Of a stretch of 64,000 nucleotides of DNA, positions 9,241 through 17,599 are shown piece after piece. Source of the DNA: Levilactobacillus tangyuanensis (GTDB taxonomy: Bacteria > Bacillota > Bacilli > Lactobacillales > Lactobacillaceae); assembly GCF_003946545.1 (NCBI RefSeq), contig NZ_RHOA01000001.1, positions 124,001-188,000 on the forward strand. Direction: 5' to 3'. Numbering within the stretch: position 1 is the stretch's first letter; every line of letters begins with the position of its first letter. The position numbers and the translations under genes were made by a program. The notes beneath the pieces are model-generated. The model worked only from the letters and a program-made list of their open reading frames with translations. It was not told where the DNA came from and made no database searches.

Positions 9241-10266
9241 ATGAAACGAGGACTGAAATTTCTATTGGCGTTGGGGTTTGCCATGATGAGTCTAGCTGGC
9301 CAGATGCCAACGGCCGCGGCTAATAGTGTTGGTTATACGGTACGGGCGGTGTTGCCTAGCAATCAGGATGATCCCACGGTGAATTATTTTGCCCTGCGGA
9401 CCAAGCCGAACGCTCGACAACGCCTAACTATTGTGATTAATAACACGAGTAGCTCGCGGCAAAAGTATTGGGTAAGTGTGAATCAAGCGGTGACCAATGA
9501 TAATGGGGTCATCGACTATAGTCAGACAAATCCCAAGTTGGATCCGTCGTTGAAGGTGGGCATCAAGAACATCTTCACGAAGGCCTCCAACCAAAAGGTG
9601 ACGGTTCCGGCAAATACCCAGAAGCGCGTGGCATTGACGTACAAGATGCCAGCGAAGAAGCTACGGGGCATTATTCTTGGTGGGGTCTACGTTGAACAGG
9701 TACCGCCTAAGACCCAGAATTCCGGGGCGGCGATCACGTTGAACAATGCCTTTTCCTACGCAATTGGGGTGCGGTTACGTGAAAACACGACAACCATTGC
9801 CCCGAACTTACGGTTACACCAGATTCAAGCGGTACAGGTTAACCGGCGTAACTTGGTGACGGCCAACCTGCAAAACTCGCAGCCCGGGATTATGCAAAAA
9901 CTCACGGTCAATGCCCGAGTGACTAATGCTGGGTCGACGCAAACCCTCATCCGACAACAACAGTCCGGCATGGGGATGGCGCCAAACAGCAACTTTAACT
10001 TTGGTATCCCGTGGGGGAACCAGAATCTCCCGTCTGGTCGCTACACACTTTATCTGTCGGCGAAGGCGGGCGCCCAGAAGTGGCAGTTCAAACGCAACTT
10101 TACCATTCAGGGCACGACGGTTCGGCGGCTCAACAAGACTGTTTTGACGCCAACCAAGCAACCTAACTACTGGCTGTATGCCTTGTTAGGATTACTGATT
10201 GCGATGTTGTTAGCCGTTATCGGCTACCTGCTCTATCGTGATCACCACGAAAAATTAACGAAATAG
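9241..10266 (+). CDS. DUF916/DUF3324 WxL-complex protein, membrane-anchored
   Basis: The 341-residue protein has a signal peptide (FLLALGFAMMSLAGQMPTAA), an N-terminal DUF916 beta-sandwich beginning at NSVGYTVRAVLPSNQ, a second DUF3324-like domain after about residue 180, and a C-terminal transmembrane helix (WLYALLGLLIAMLLAVIGYL) with a basic tail. In WxL operons this protein pairs with WxL proteins; published domain names are WxL peptidoglycan-binding (DUF916) and host-binding (DUF3324). It lies between the two WxL genes, 59 bases after the first and 12 before the second. Confidence 0.9.
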   Translation: MKRGLKFLLALGFAMMSLAGQMPTAAANSVGYTVRAVLPSNQDDPTVNYFALRTKPNARQRLTIVINNTSSSRQKYWVSVNQAVTNDNGVIDYSQTNPKLDPSLKVGIKNIFTKASNQKVTVPANTQKRVALTYKMPAKKLRGIILGGVYVEQVPPKTQNSGAAITLNNAFSYAIGVRLRENTTTIAPNLRLHQIQAVQVNRRNLVTANLQNSQPGIMQKLTVNARVTNAGSTQTLIRQQQSGMGMAPNSNFNFGIPWGNQNLPSGRYTLYLSAKAGAQKWQFKRNFTIQGTTVRRLNKTVLTPTKQPNYWLYALLGLLIAMLLAVIGYLLYRDHHEKLTK

Positions 10267-10278
10267 GAGGGATGCAAG

Positions 10279-12450
10279 TTGTTCAAACGGTGGTTGAGCG
10301 CTAGCTTGATTCTATTGGCCGTTTGTCTAGGGAGTAATGAAATAACAGCTCGTGCTGATTATTCTGACGCTTTAGCAACTGCGCCACAAGGTATTTTAAT
10401 CAACAAGACCAATCCATTTCTCACGGTAGACACGACTGGTAAGAGTTCGACCTCCATTGTGAACGGTAAGAATTCTGAAACGCCAGGTACCCAGATTGCC
10501 AGGTTGCATGAAGGGCCGTATGAGTTTGGGGCGATTTGGTCGACCGACTCAGGGTATATGGACTTGAAGAAGGTCCAGAAGTTTTCGATGTGGCTGTACT
10601 TGGGGAGCCAAGAGAGCCCGGTTAGTAGCGGGATGGCCTTCGTCTTGCAAAACGACAAGGCGGGCCTAGGCGCGCTAGCCACATCTCCGGCCGGCAAGAA
10701 GACCAAACTGCCCAGTGAAACGCTGGGTGTGTGGGCGGCCGACAACTTGGCCCACCAAGGCTCGAAGGTTCATTTGGCCGAAACAGCCATTCAAAATAGC
10801 TGGGCCTTGGAGTTCGATACGCGGCATAACGGCATGGATGGCGCTAAGGCGGCCGGCCAAGGTCAGTCCTTTGACTTGAATGAAGCACCTGTGCACATTG
10901 CTTCCAACTATCCAGCCCAATCGTCGACGTATGTACAACACGCGACCGACAAGGGTTTCTTGGGCGGTCTGCTTAGCAAAACCGACTATCATTACTCGAT
11001 GGTTCACCAAGGCGTGCTGGTTGATCCCAACAACCCGGACTTCCTGGCCACGGGGAAGTGGCATCACTTGTCATTACGCTGGGACCCCAAGACCGAACAG
11101 ATGACCTACGCGTTTGATGATCGCGATCCGGCAACGAATAATCCCTTGCCGGGAATGCGTCAGACCGTGCACATCGATCCGAAGAAGATCGACCCGGCTT
11201 GGCCCCACGCTAAGAACGATCCAGCGAAGGTCCGTTGGGGTTTTACCTCCGCAACGGGGGCCACGCATGACGATAACCTCGTCATCTTTGAAAACATTCC
11301 CGGATTGATTGTGGTCGATACCGCAGGGGAAATCATCGATGTCGAACGAAAACAAGTGTTGTCACCGCGAGACCAAGTGGTTAGTGGGGATGAACTACAA
11401 GTGGCGTACCACTTGAACTATAAGAGTGGTCGGCAGACTTGGGCAGACATTCGGGCGAAGCTCCGGTTACCCGATGGCATTAATTATGAGCGGGCGGAAA
11501 TCATCTATGGCAACGGGAAGAAACAGGTCCTGTCGCTAGATGAGATGACCGATCGGCAGCTAATGGTTCGTTTGGACCAAGAGCTCAGCGAGGTTAATGA
11601 CTCCGCGATGATTAATTTCTTCGGTAAGGCGATGGAGGTCAAGGAAACCAAGATGGTTCCAGCGGTTGGGAGTTCATTCACGTCGACGGCGCGGGTGGCA
11701 TCAATCGCAACCACACAGTTTCGAATTAATCCCCATGCCGATGTTGACTTGCAGGTCATCAGTCCTAGTTCGGTTTCGCTTGAAGCCGGTCAGGACACGA
11801 CGGTCCTTGGCAAGGTGGTCGTCACGTGTAACGGGGACATGGACATGAACATGCAGACCAAGGTGAAGGCGGTCTTAAATGACCAGCCCTTGGCCGATCT
11901 GAAGGTGAATGCCGATGGCCTGATCCGATTGCCCCTCAAGGCCAAGCAATTGAAGCCGGGGAACAACGTGTTATTCCTACGAGCGGTGACGAGTCACGGA
12001 GATGCCTCGCACCGGGTGAAGGTGAACATCAAGGTTGCGGGTGAACTCAAATTTGCCATGGTATCACCAAAGGAGAACTTCCAGTCAGGAACACTGTCTG
12101 GTACCCCCCAATTGATTAAGCGTGCCGATAATTGGAAGCTCGCCATTCAAGATACCCGTGGTAAGGATAAACGCTGGTCATTGTCGGCGCAGGCAACACC
12201 GCTGATGGTTGACGGGAAACCGGCGGCCGGACGGGTGGTCTACGTGGATGGCGATCGCCGTCTATCGTTGACTAACACGCCAACGACGGTGTTAACGCGT
12301 TCATGTGATGAGACCGTTAACGATGGGAAGTACGAGGTGACGGACGACTGGAAGGCCGACACCGGTGTCCTCTTGGAGTTAAACGGTGGTTCGAAGGCTG
12401 GTAAGTACCAAACAAGGATTACCTGGTCGTTGCAGGATGCCCCTCAATAA
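10279..12450 (+). CDS. L-type lectin-like WxL surface protein
   Basis: The 723-residue protein starts at TTG with AGGAGGG upstream and has a signal peptide. Residues about 60-330 look like a legume-type lectin sandwich: SMWLYLGSQESPVSSGMAF, LGVWAADN, SWALEFDTRHNGMD (with the Asp/Asn metal-site pattern), and KWHHLSLRWDPKTEQMTYAF. Central Ig-like/DUF-type strands follow, then a C-terminal WxL domain ending ITWSLQDAPQ. It probably binds glycans at the cell surface, held by the WxL domain and the DUF916 partner. This is inference from domain content. Confidence 0.87.
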   Translation: MFKRWLSASLILLAVCLGSNEITARADYSDALATAPQGILINKTNPFLTVDTTGKSSTSIVNGKNSETPGTQIARLHEGPYEFGAIWSTDSGYMDLKKVQKFSMWLYLGSQESPVSSGMAFVLQNDKAGLGALATSPAGKKTKLPSETLGVWAADNLAHQGSKVHLAETAIQNSWALEFDTRHNGMDGAKAAGQGQSFDLNEAPVHIASNYPAQSSTYVQHATDKGFLGGLLSKTDYHYSMVHQGVLVDPNNPDFLATGKWHHLSLRWDPKTEQMTYAFDDRDPATNNPLPGMRQTVHIDPKKIDPAWPHAKNDPAKVRWGFTSATGATHDDNLVIFENIPGLIVVDTAGEIIDVERKQVLSPRDQVVSGDELQVAYHLNYKSGRQTWADIRAKLRLPDGINYERAEIIYGNGKKQVLSLDEMTDRQLMVRLDQELSEVNDSAMINFFGKAMEVKETKMVPAVGSSFTSTARVASIATTQFRINPHADVDLQVISPSSVSLEAGQDTTVLGKVVVTCNGDMDMNMQTKVKAVLNDQPLADLKVNADGLIRLPLKAKQLKPGNNVLFLRAVTSHGDASHRVKVNIKVAGELKFAMVSPKENFQSGTLSGTPQLIKRADNWKLAIQDTRGKDKRWSLSAQATPLMVDGKPAAGRVVYVDGDRRLSLTNTPTTVLTRSCDETVNDGKYEVTDDWKADTGVLLELNGGSKAGKYQTRITWSLQDAPQ

Positions 12451-12527
12451 TAAATCAGGCCGGCAGCGGCGTGATTTAAAGGTGGTGAGCAAACCGCTAT
12501 GGCGGCTCAGTCTCTGAATAGTTTTAC

Positions 12528-12566
12528 GAAAAAAGACGATCGTCAAGTTGACGACCGCCTTTTTTT
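12528..12566. terminator. Bidirectional terminator between the WxL cluster and the M20 gene
   Basis: The stem TCGTCAA / TTGACGA is flanked by a run of A on the left and seven T on the right, so it can end transcripts from both converging genes. Confidence 0.8.
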
Positions 12567-12577
12567 GCGTTGGCTGG

Positions 12578-13813
12578 TTATTTCAGTAATTGAGTGATGA
12601 GTTGTTCGTAGATCGTGATGAAGCGGTGATACATGTCGAGGTCCACGTATTCGTTGACCTGATGAGCCGTGATGTTACCCGGCCCAAAGATGATGACGTC
12701 AATGTTGGGGTTGGCCGCGAGGAAGGAGGAAGCATCGGTGCCACCGGGAACCCCGATGAGTGGTAAGGCTTGTTCCAAGTTGGACGAACCGATGGCCTTG
12801 GCGGCTTGAACCAGTGGTGCATCATCCGCCGTGTGCATTGGGCGCAGGTCGCTGTGAACTTCTAGCGAAAGCTCGGCGCCGGCGGCATTCAGGTCGGCAA
12901 TGATCTGCTCAATGGCCGCCCGCATGTCGGCGTTTGGCAGTTCGGGAATCGTTCGAATCTTAACGGCCATCTCGGCACTGGCAGGAACCGTGTTGATTTG
13001 TTCACCACCATTGATCAGCGTCACGACTGGGGTAACGGGTCCCAAGACCGGATTACGGTAGTGCTTGATGCTATCGAAGTAGGCCTCTTCCTTTTGGTAG
13101 AAGGCCATCAGTGGCGTAATCGCGTTCTTGCCGATTTCTGGCATTGAACTATGAGCCGCAACGCCTTTGGAATGAACGGTGTAGGTCAGCGATCCCTTGT
13201 GAGCTAATTCGATGAAGTGTTGTTCCGTGCTGTGGTTGGCGGCCAGGAGCTTTTCCGCCCCGGCATTGTCAATTTGCAACATGGCCTGAATAGCAGGTTG
13301 TTTTAACAATTGCTTGTTGGCCCCGCTGGGTTCACCCACGATCAGGGTGTCTAGGTCATCGGCATAGCCGGCGGCGGCCAATTGCTTGGCACCGTATTGG
13401 CCATACTCTTCGCCAACCGTGGCCATCAGCCGCAGGGTGCCATGAAGAGTCACGCCCTGTTCCTTTAAATGAATCATGGCAAAGACACCGGCCATTAAGC
13501 CGGACTTCATGTCGGAGGTTCCTCGGCCAAACATCAGATTATCCTTGATGGCCGCAGAGAGGGCGGGGACTTGCCATTTGGTGTCGTCTCCTAGGGCAAC
13601 AATGTCCGAGTGGCCATCGAAACCAACAACGGGGCCGTGCCCATCACCAATCTCGGCGACAACACTGACCCGATCGGGGGCGTATTCAAAGGTCTTGCCG
13701 GTGATGCCGTGCTGTTGCAAGAGGTCGACCAGGTAGTCGGCCACCAGTTTTTCATGGCCATTGACCGTATTTAGCTTGACGATATCGCTTAACGCCTGTA
13801 CAACTTCATCCAT
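12578..13813 (-). CDS. M20 family metallo-deacylase, ArgE/DapE type
   Basis: This is a 411-residue cytosolic di-zinc amidohydrolase. Metal and catalytic motifs are GFDGHSDIVALGD (His and Asp), GRGTSDMKSGLMA (bridging Asp), TVGEEYGQYG (catalytic Glu-Glu), VGEPSG, the dimerisation-domain motif GVAAHSSMPEIGKNA, and GVPGGTDASSF. Annotated relatives are called succinyl-diaminopimelate desuccinylase or acetylornithine deacetylase, but substrate is uncertain here because no lysine or arginine genes adjoin it. The start at 13813 is supported by GAGGTGA. An Lrp-type regulator lies just upstream on the same strand. Confidence 0.88.
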   Translation of the reverse strand: MDEVVQALSDIVKLNTVNGHEKLVADYLVDLLQQHGITGKTFEYAPDRVSVVAEIGDGHGPVVGFDGHSDIVALGDDTKWQVPALSAAIKDNLMFGRGTSDMKSGLMAGVFAMIHLKEQGVTLHGTLRLMATVGEEYGQYGAKQLAAAGYADDLDTLIVGEPSGANKQLLKQPAIQAMLQIDNAGAEKLLAANHSTEQHFIELAHKGSLTYTVHSKGVAAHSSMPEIGKNAITPLMAFYQKEEAYFDSIKHYRNPVLGPVTPVVTLINGGEQINTVPASAEMAVKIRTIPELPNADMRAAIEQIIADLNAAGAELSLEVHSDLRPMHTADDAPLVQAAKAIGSSNLEQALPLIGVPGGTDASSFLAANPNIDVIIFGPGNITAHQVNEYVDLDMYHRFITIYEQLITQLLK

Positions 13814-13934
13814 GTTACTGTCACCTCAGTTAATATTTTTGATCATTTAATTCGGATTTTTTCAATGTTTTACCAACCTGATTACAGCACTTTTCATTCA
13901 CCGACGCAAGAAGTTCGTGTGGTGAATTGGTGGG

Positions 13935-14351
13935 CTACAGGTCTTCGCCAATCACGTCGATGACTTTGTAGCTGGCCAATGCCTCCAGTCGAGCCAGAAA
14001 CATGGTGAGTTCCCGGCGGGTCGAGAACGCGCCTTCGATTAGGTAGCCACTTTCACCGGTGGTTCGATAATGGTGGCGGAGGTCGTTGCGGTAGTCGGCG
14101 ATCAGCTGGTTATAGGCGGGACGCTTGTCGGCCTTTAGGGCGACCTGAATGAAGACTTGCCGGTCAAATCCCAATTGTTCGAGGTCGACTTCGATGGTGT
14201 ATTTCTTGATGACACCATCGTCCTCCATCTTTTGAATGCGGGCGGCCACGGCCGGCGCGGTTAAGTGGACGAGTTCTGCTAAGCGGTTAATCTTGATCCG
14301 ACAGTTGCGGTTCAGGTGTTTGAGAATTTCTATATCAGTGGGATCAGTCAC
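13935..14351 (-). CDS. Lrp/AsnC family transcriptional regulator
   Basis: This 138-residue protein has an N-terminal winged helix-turn-helix (TDIEILKHLNRNCRIKINRL, then LTAPAVAARIQKMEDDGVI) and a C-terminal RAM/AsnC ligand domain (VFIQVALKADKRP to VIDVIGEDL). The start is taken as GTG at 14351 because GAAGGG lies 7 bases upstream and the protein then has the normal Lrp length; the longer frame to 14489 adds 46 residues with no family match. It lies upstream of the M20 deacylase (121-base gap) and may control amino-acid or peptide metabolism. Confidence 0.87.
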   Translation of the reverse strand: MTDPTDIEILKHLNRNCRIKINRLAELVHLTAPAVAARIQKMEDDGVIKKYTIEVDLEQLGFDRQVFIQVALKADKRPAYNQLIADYRNDLRHHYRTTGESGYLIEGAFSTRRELTMFLARLEALASYKVIDVIGEDL

Positions 14352-14549
14352 GGGTATCCCTTCTTTTCTAAATGTTTTGGCGTCAAAGTCTTTATTTAAA
14401 ATATTAACAGTTCTTGAGAAAAAAGGTATAGTGGTTGGTATTGCTTTTTGCTGGTCGTAATTCATGAGGGCCTTTGATAGGAAATACAACTGAAGACAGT
14501 ATAATTAATGGTTGAAAGCAATTCGGCTTGATTATATTGGTTTAGATTG

Positions 14550-14735
14550 GGCTGCCTACGGCAGCCAGACGCCGCCCGGTGAGGCAGACCTGAAGCCTGA
14601 GGGGCGGTCTTCAGGGCAGCTTTAAGCCTCACCAAGACCGTGAGGCTTAAAGCTTGGCCAGTGGCCTAAGCCGGGGAATCCCCCCGACTTAGGCCACATC
14701 CACGGGGCTCTGTCTGGCTGTCTCCGGCGTAGATT
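14550..14735 (+). other. Multi-branched inverted-repeat block, candidate structured RNA or dispersed repeat
   Basis: No gene is present. CTACG plus CAGCCAGAC (14556-14570) pairs with GTCTGGCTG and CGTAG (14712-14732), closing a region with two strong internal hairpins: a perfect 15-bp stem 14618-14632/14640-14654 with a 7-base loop, and a 10-bp stem 14661-14670/14688-14697 extended inward by a CGGGG/CCCC stack. A smaller CCTGAAG/CTTCAGG hairpin precedes them. GGCTGCC-TAC-GGCAGCC at the left edge is an alternative local hairpin that excludes the outer stem. A TATAAT at 14500-14505 could start transcription toward it. There is no U tract. It may be a dispersed extragenic repeat or a structured RNA. 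Confidence 0.5.
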
Positions 14736-14851
14736 GTCGGAATAGCCAAAACAGTCTAGGCCTAAATTTATTTAAACCATGGTCGTTTGTGAGATTCGAA
14801 CGACTATCAGCCTTAATCGCCTGAGATGAATAGGATTAATGGTGAATCATC

Positions 14852-15085
14852 GAGCTCGATATCGGGCTCTGTTGACCAGTAGGTCTGGCTATAACAAGGG
14901 TTAGCCAGAGGTGGTTAGGAACAGAGTCCTGTGAAAGTGGTATTAGGGCGGGGGCCTTTCGACCTTACACCACGAGCCGACCTTTAAGCTTCACGGGTTA
15001 TGTGCGGCTTGAAGGCGAGGCCGGAGACCGCTTTTTGGCTCCGGCCGGGCCCCATAGGACGGCGTTCCTAACCGCCGTCGGCGGT
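14852..15085 (+). ncRNA. Candidate structured RNA upstream of the EgtUV-like operon
   Basis: Nested pairings are seen directly. Hairpins lie at 14852-14869 (GAGC-CGATATCG-GCTC) and 14884-14909 (TCTGGC, TAAC / GTTA, GCCAGA). A 13-bp long-range stem joins 14910-14922 to 15064-15076. An 8-bp stem joins 14928-14935 to 14990-14997 and encloses a hairpin at 14937-14973. Another hairpin is at 15019-15046. The loop of the 14937-14973 hairpin contains GGGGCC that can pair with GGCCCC at 15048-15053, a possible pseudoknot. The 3' half of the outer stem can instead form ACCGCC-gtc-GGCGGT (15071-15085), so two folds exclude each other. No known riboswitch consensus was recognised. The next start codon is at 15130. 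Confidence 0.5.
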
Positions 15086-15129
15086 AAAATTAAGAAAACA
15101 GAAGATAAAATAACAAGTTGGAGGTTGTC

Positions 15130-16062
15130 ATGATAGAATTCAAAAATGTCAGTAAGCGTTATACCACTAATCAGGCCATCAACGACCTCAATTTGACGAT
15201 CCCAACCGGAGACTTTTTTGTGTTGGTTGGGCCTAGTGGGAGTGGTAAGACGACCACGTTAAAGATGCTTAACAGGCTAATTGAGCCCACCGATGGCAAT
15301 ATTTACTTTAATGATAAGCGGATTATCGATTATGATTTAAAACAGTTACGCCTTCAAATGGGCTATGTCCTGCAAAACATTGCGTTATTTCCTAACTTAA
15401 CGATTCAAGAAAATATCGCCATTCAGGCGGAATCGTTGGGCTGGCCCCGTAAAGAACGAATTGAACGGGCACGGGCCTTGTTGAAGCAGGTTGACTTGGA
15501 CCCCGATAAATATGCCACGCGAATGCCAAGTGAGCTGTCGGGTGGGGAACAACAACGGGTCGGAATTATTCGGGCACTGGCCATCAAGCCTAAGGTCGTT
15601 CTGATGGATGAACCCTTTAGTGCGTTGGACCCAATTTCACGAAAACAACTCCAAGACCTGGTCTTGCGGCTCCATAAGGAACTGTCGATGACCTTTGTTT
15701 TTGTGACGCATGATATGCACGAGGCCTTGCGGCTGGGCCAACACATTGCGGTGATGCGGCTTGGTCATATTCAACAGGTGGGGACCAGTCAAGATATTAT
15801 GGAACATCCCGCCAACGACTTCGTTCGTGGGTTCTTTGAAACGGAACAGGCGGTCCAACCGGAGACCATTCAACGCCTGTTAGACCACGGTTACGGAACG
15901 GCCACAGCGGCCGCTCCCAGCCTGTCTACCACGTCAACGGTTAGTGAGCTGGCCGCGGCCTTAAAGACGACGTCAGCGGCCGTAGTGGCTACTGAGAGCG
16001 GATCTCGCGAACTATCTACCGCGGACCTGCTGGATTATTTAGCGATGAAGGAGGTGGACTAG
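15130..16062 (+). CDS. egtV: ABC transporter ATP-binding protein, EgtV-like (OpuCA family)
   Basis: This 310-residue ATPase energises import through the permease encoded next to it. Walker A is GPSGSGKTT (about 34-42), the Q-loop is in MGYVLQNIALFPNL, the signature is [10 protein letters not shown], and Walker B is VVLMDEP. The C-terminal 70 residues are a shortened CBS-like tail. It belongs to the quaternary-amine/betaine transporter ATPases. The EgtV name rests on its neighbour, which resembles pneumococcal EgtU. ATG at 15130 follows GGAGG with 7-base spacing; TTG at 15118 lies before that RBS and is rejected. The next gene begins one base after the stop. Confidence 0.8.
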   Translation: MIEFKNVSKRYTTNQAINDLNLTIPTGDFFVLVGPSGSGKTTTLKMLNRLIEPTDGNIYFNDKRIIDYDLKQLRLQMGYVLQNIALFPNLTIQENIAIQAESLGWPRKERIERARALLKQVDLDPDKYATRMPSELSGGEQQRVGIIRALAIKPKVVLMDEPFSALDPISRKQLQDLVLRLHKELSMTFVFVTHDMHEALRLGQHIAVMRLGHIQQVGTSQDIMEHPANDFVRGFFETEQAVQPETIQRLLDHGYGTATAAAPSLSTTSTVSELAAALKTTSAAVVATESGSRELSTADLLDYLAMKEVD

Positions 16063-16063
16063 C

Positions 16064-17584
16064 TTGCAAGACATTTTGCATATTCTGAAGACTCAGGGTG
16101 GCGACATTGTCCATTCGATTGGCCAACATATTGGGCTGTCATTGATCTCGCTGTTAATTGCGGCATTGATTGCGATTCCACTGGCCATCCTGTTGATGAA
16201 TCATAAGCGGTCCGCCAACATCATGCTTCAGATCACGAGTATTCTCCAAACCATTCCCAGCCTGGCGTTGTTAGGGATTCTAATTCCGATTGTTGGGATT
16301 GGGACGGTTCCGTCGATTATCGCGTTGGTCATTTATGCGGTAATGCCCATTTTTCAAAATACTTATGCCGGCTTGACCACCATCGATCCGAATCTGGAAG
16401 AGGCGGCGACGGCGTTTGGACTGTCCCGACGGATGAAATTGTTCCGGATCGAATTGCCATTGGCCCTACCGATGATTATATCCGGTATCCGGATCGCCAT
16501 GGTCCTGATTATCGGGACCGCAACGCTGGCGGCGTTGATTGGCGCCGGTGGCCTGGGGACCTATATCCTGTTGGGGATTGAAACCAATAACAATGCCTTA
16601 CTGATTATTGGGGCGGTTCTGTCGGCCCTCTTGGCGCTGATCTTTGGGGCGGCCATCGACTGGCTAGGCCGATTGTCCTTCAAGAAGGTTGGGATTATTT
16701 TGGCGACCCTGGTGGTCCTGATTGGTGGTTTTGCCGGTTATCGTAAGATTGCTAGCCCGGAAACCACGATTACGGTTGCCGGGAAAATGGGCAGCGAGCC
16801 CGAAATTTTAATCAATATGTACAAGGACTTAATCGAGCATGATCACCCACGGATGAAGGTGGCCACGAAGGCCAACTTCGGGGGAACCTCGTTCCTCTTC
16901 AAGGCGTTGAAATCGGGGTCCATCGACATTTATCCCGAGTTTACCGGGACAGTGTTGGAATCGCTGGTTAAGGGACAGAAGTCCGCTAGCCACGATCCGA
17001 CCAAGACCTATCAGGTGGCCAAGTCGGCCCTGAAGTCACAATATCGGATGGCCTATCTGAAACCCATGGCCTATCAAAATGGGTATGACCTGGCGGTAAC
17101 GAAGTCCTTCGCGGCCAAGTATCACCTGAAGACCATTTCCGATCTGACAGCGGTTGAGGGCAAGATTCATGCCGGATTCGACCCCGACTTCTATCAACTG
17201 AAGGACGGATATCCGGGTCTGAGCAAGACCTACAACCTGAAGTTTGCCAGCGCCAAGACGATGGAACCTTCGATCCGTTACAAGGCGATTGTCAATGGCA
17301 AGGTGAACCTGGTTGACGGCTATACGACCGATCCCGAGATTCAGGAATATCATTTAGTGACGCTGAAGGATGATAAGCGTTTCTTCCCACCTTATCAAGG
17401 TGCGCCATTGATGACGGAGAAACTGCTAACGGCCCATCCAGAACTCCGACCAACGTTGAACAAGTTAGCCGGCAAGGTCACGACGACCGATATGCAGAAG
17501 ATGAATTATCGCGTCACGGTTAAACACGAGAAGGCGGCAACGGTTGCTCGTGATTATCTGAAGAGTCATGGACTATTAGATTAA
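16064..17584 (+). CDS. egtU: Permease/substrate-binding fusion of an EgtU-like ABC importer
   Basis: The 506-residue protein has two parts. Residues 1 to about 215 are a membrane permease with the EAA coupling loop (LEEAATAFGLSRRMKLFRIE); residues about 230-506 are an extracytoplasmic type-F binding domain with KMGSEPEILINMYK, KANFGGTSFLF, IDIYPEFTGT and FFPPYQGAPLM. From memory, length and these motifs match the ergothioneine transporter EgtU of Streptococcus pneumoniae closely. The alternative is a glycine betaine/choline OpuC-type fusion. TTG start follows AGGAGG. The likely substrate, ergothioneine, a thiol antioxidant, fits the redox genes around it. Confidence 0.75.
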   Translation: MQDILHILKTQGGDIVHSIGQHIGLSLISLLIAALIAIPLAILLMNHKRSANIMLQITSILQTIPSLALLGILIPIVGIGTVPSIIALVIYAVMPIFQNTYAGLTTIDPNLEEAATAFGLSRRMKLFRIELPLALPMIISGIRIAMVLIIGTATLAALIGAGGLGTYILLGIETNNNALLIIGAVLSALLALIFGAAIDWLGRLSFKKVGIILATLVVLIGGFAGYRKIASPETTITVAGKMGSEPEILINMYKDLIEHDHPRMKVATKANFGGTSFLFKALKSGSIDIYPEFTGTVLESLVKGQKSASHDPTKTYQVAKSALKSQYRMAYLKPMAYQNGYDLAVTKSFAAKYHLKTISDLTAVEGKIHAGFDPDFYQLKDGYPGLSKTYNLKFASAKTMEPSIRYKAIVNGKVNLVDGYTTDPEIQEYHLVTLKDDKRFFPPYQGAPLMTEKLLTAHPELRPTLNKLAGKVTTTDMQKMNYRVTVKHEKAATVARDYLKSHGLLD

Positions 17585-17599
17585 GTGGGAGGGATTATG

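Noticed and set aside
14779..14811. GTTCGAATC on the minus strand, like a tRNA T-loop
   Set aside because: The flanking bases do not form a 5-bp T-stem and no acceptor, D or anticodon arms can be drawn; it belongs to a simple GTCGTT/AACGAC hairpin.
14852..15085. Cobalamin, TPP, 6S RNA or RNase P RNA as identity of the structured block
   Set aside because: None of the conserved boxes known to me for these classes could be located; kept as unassigned.
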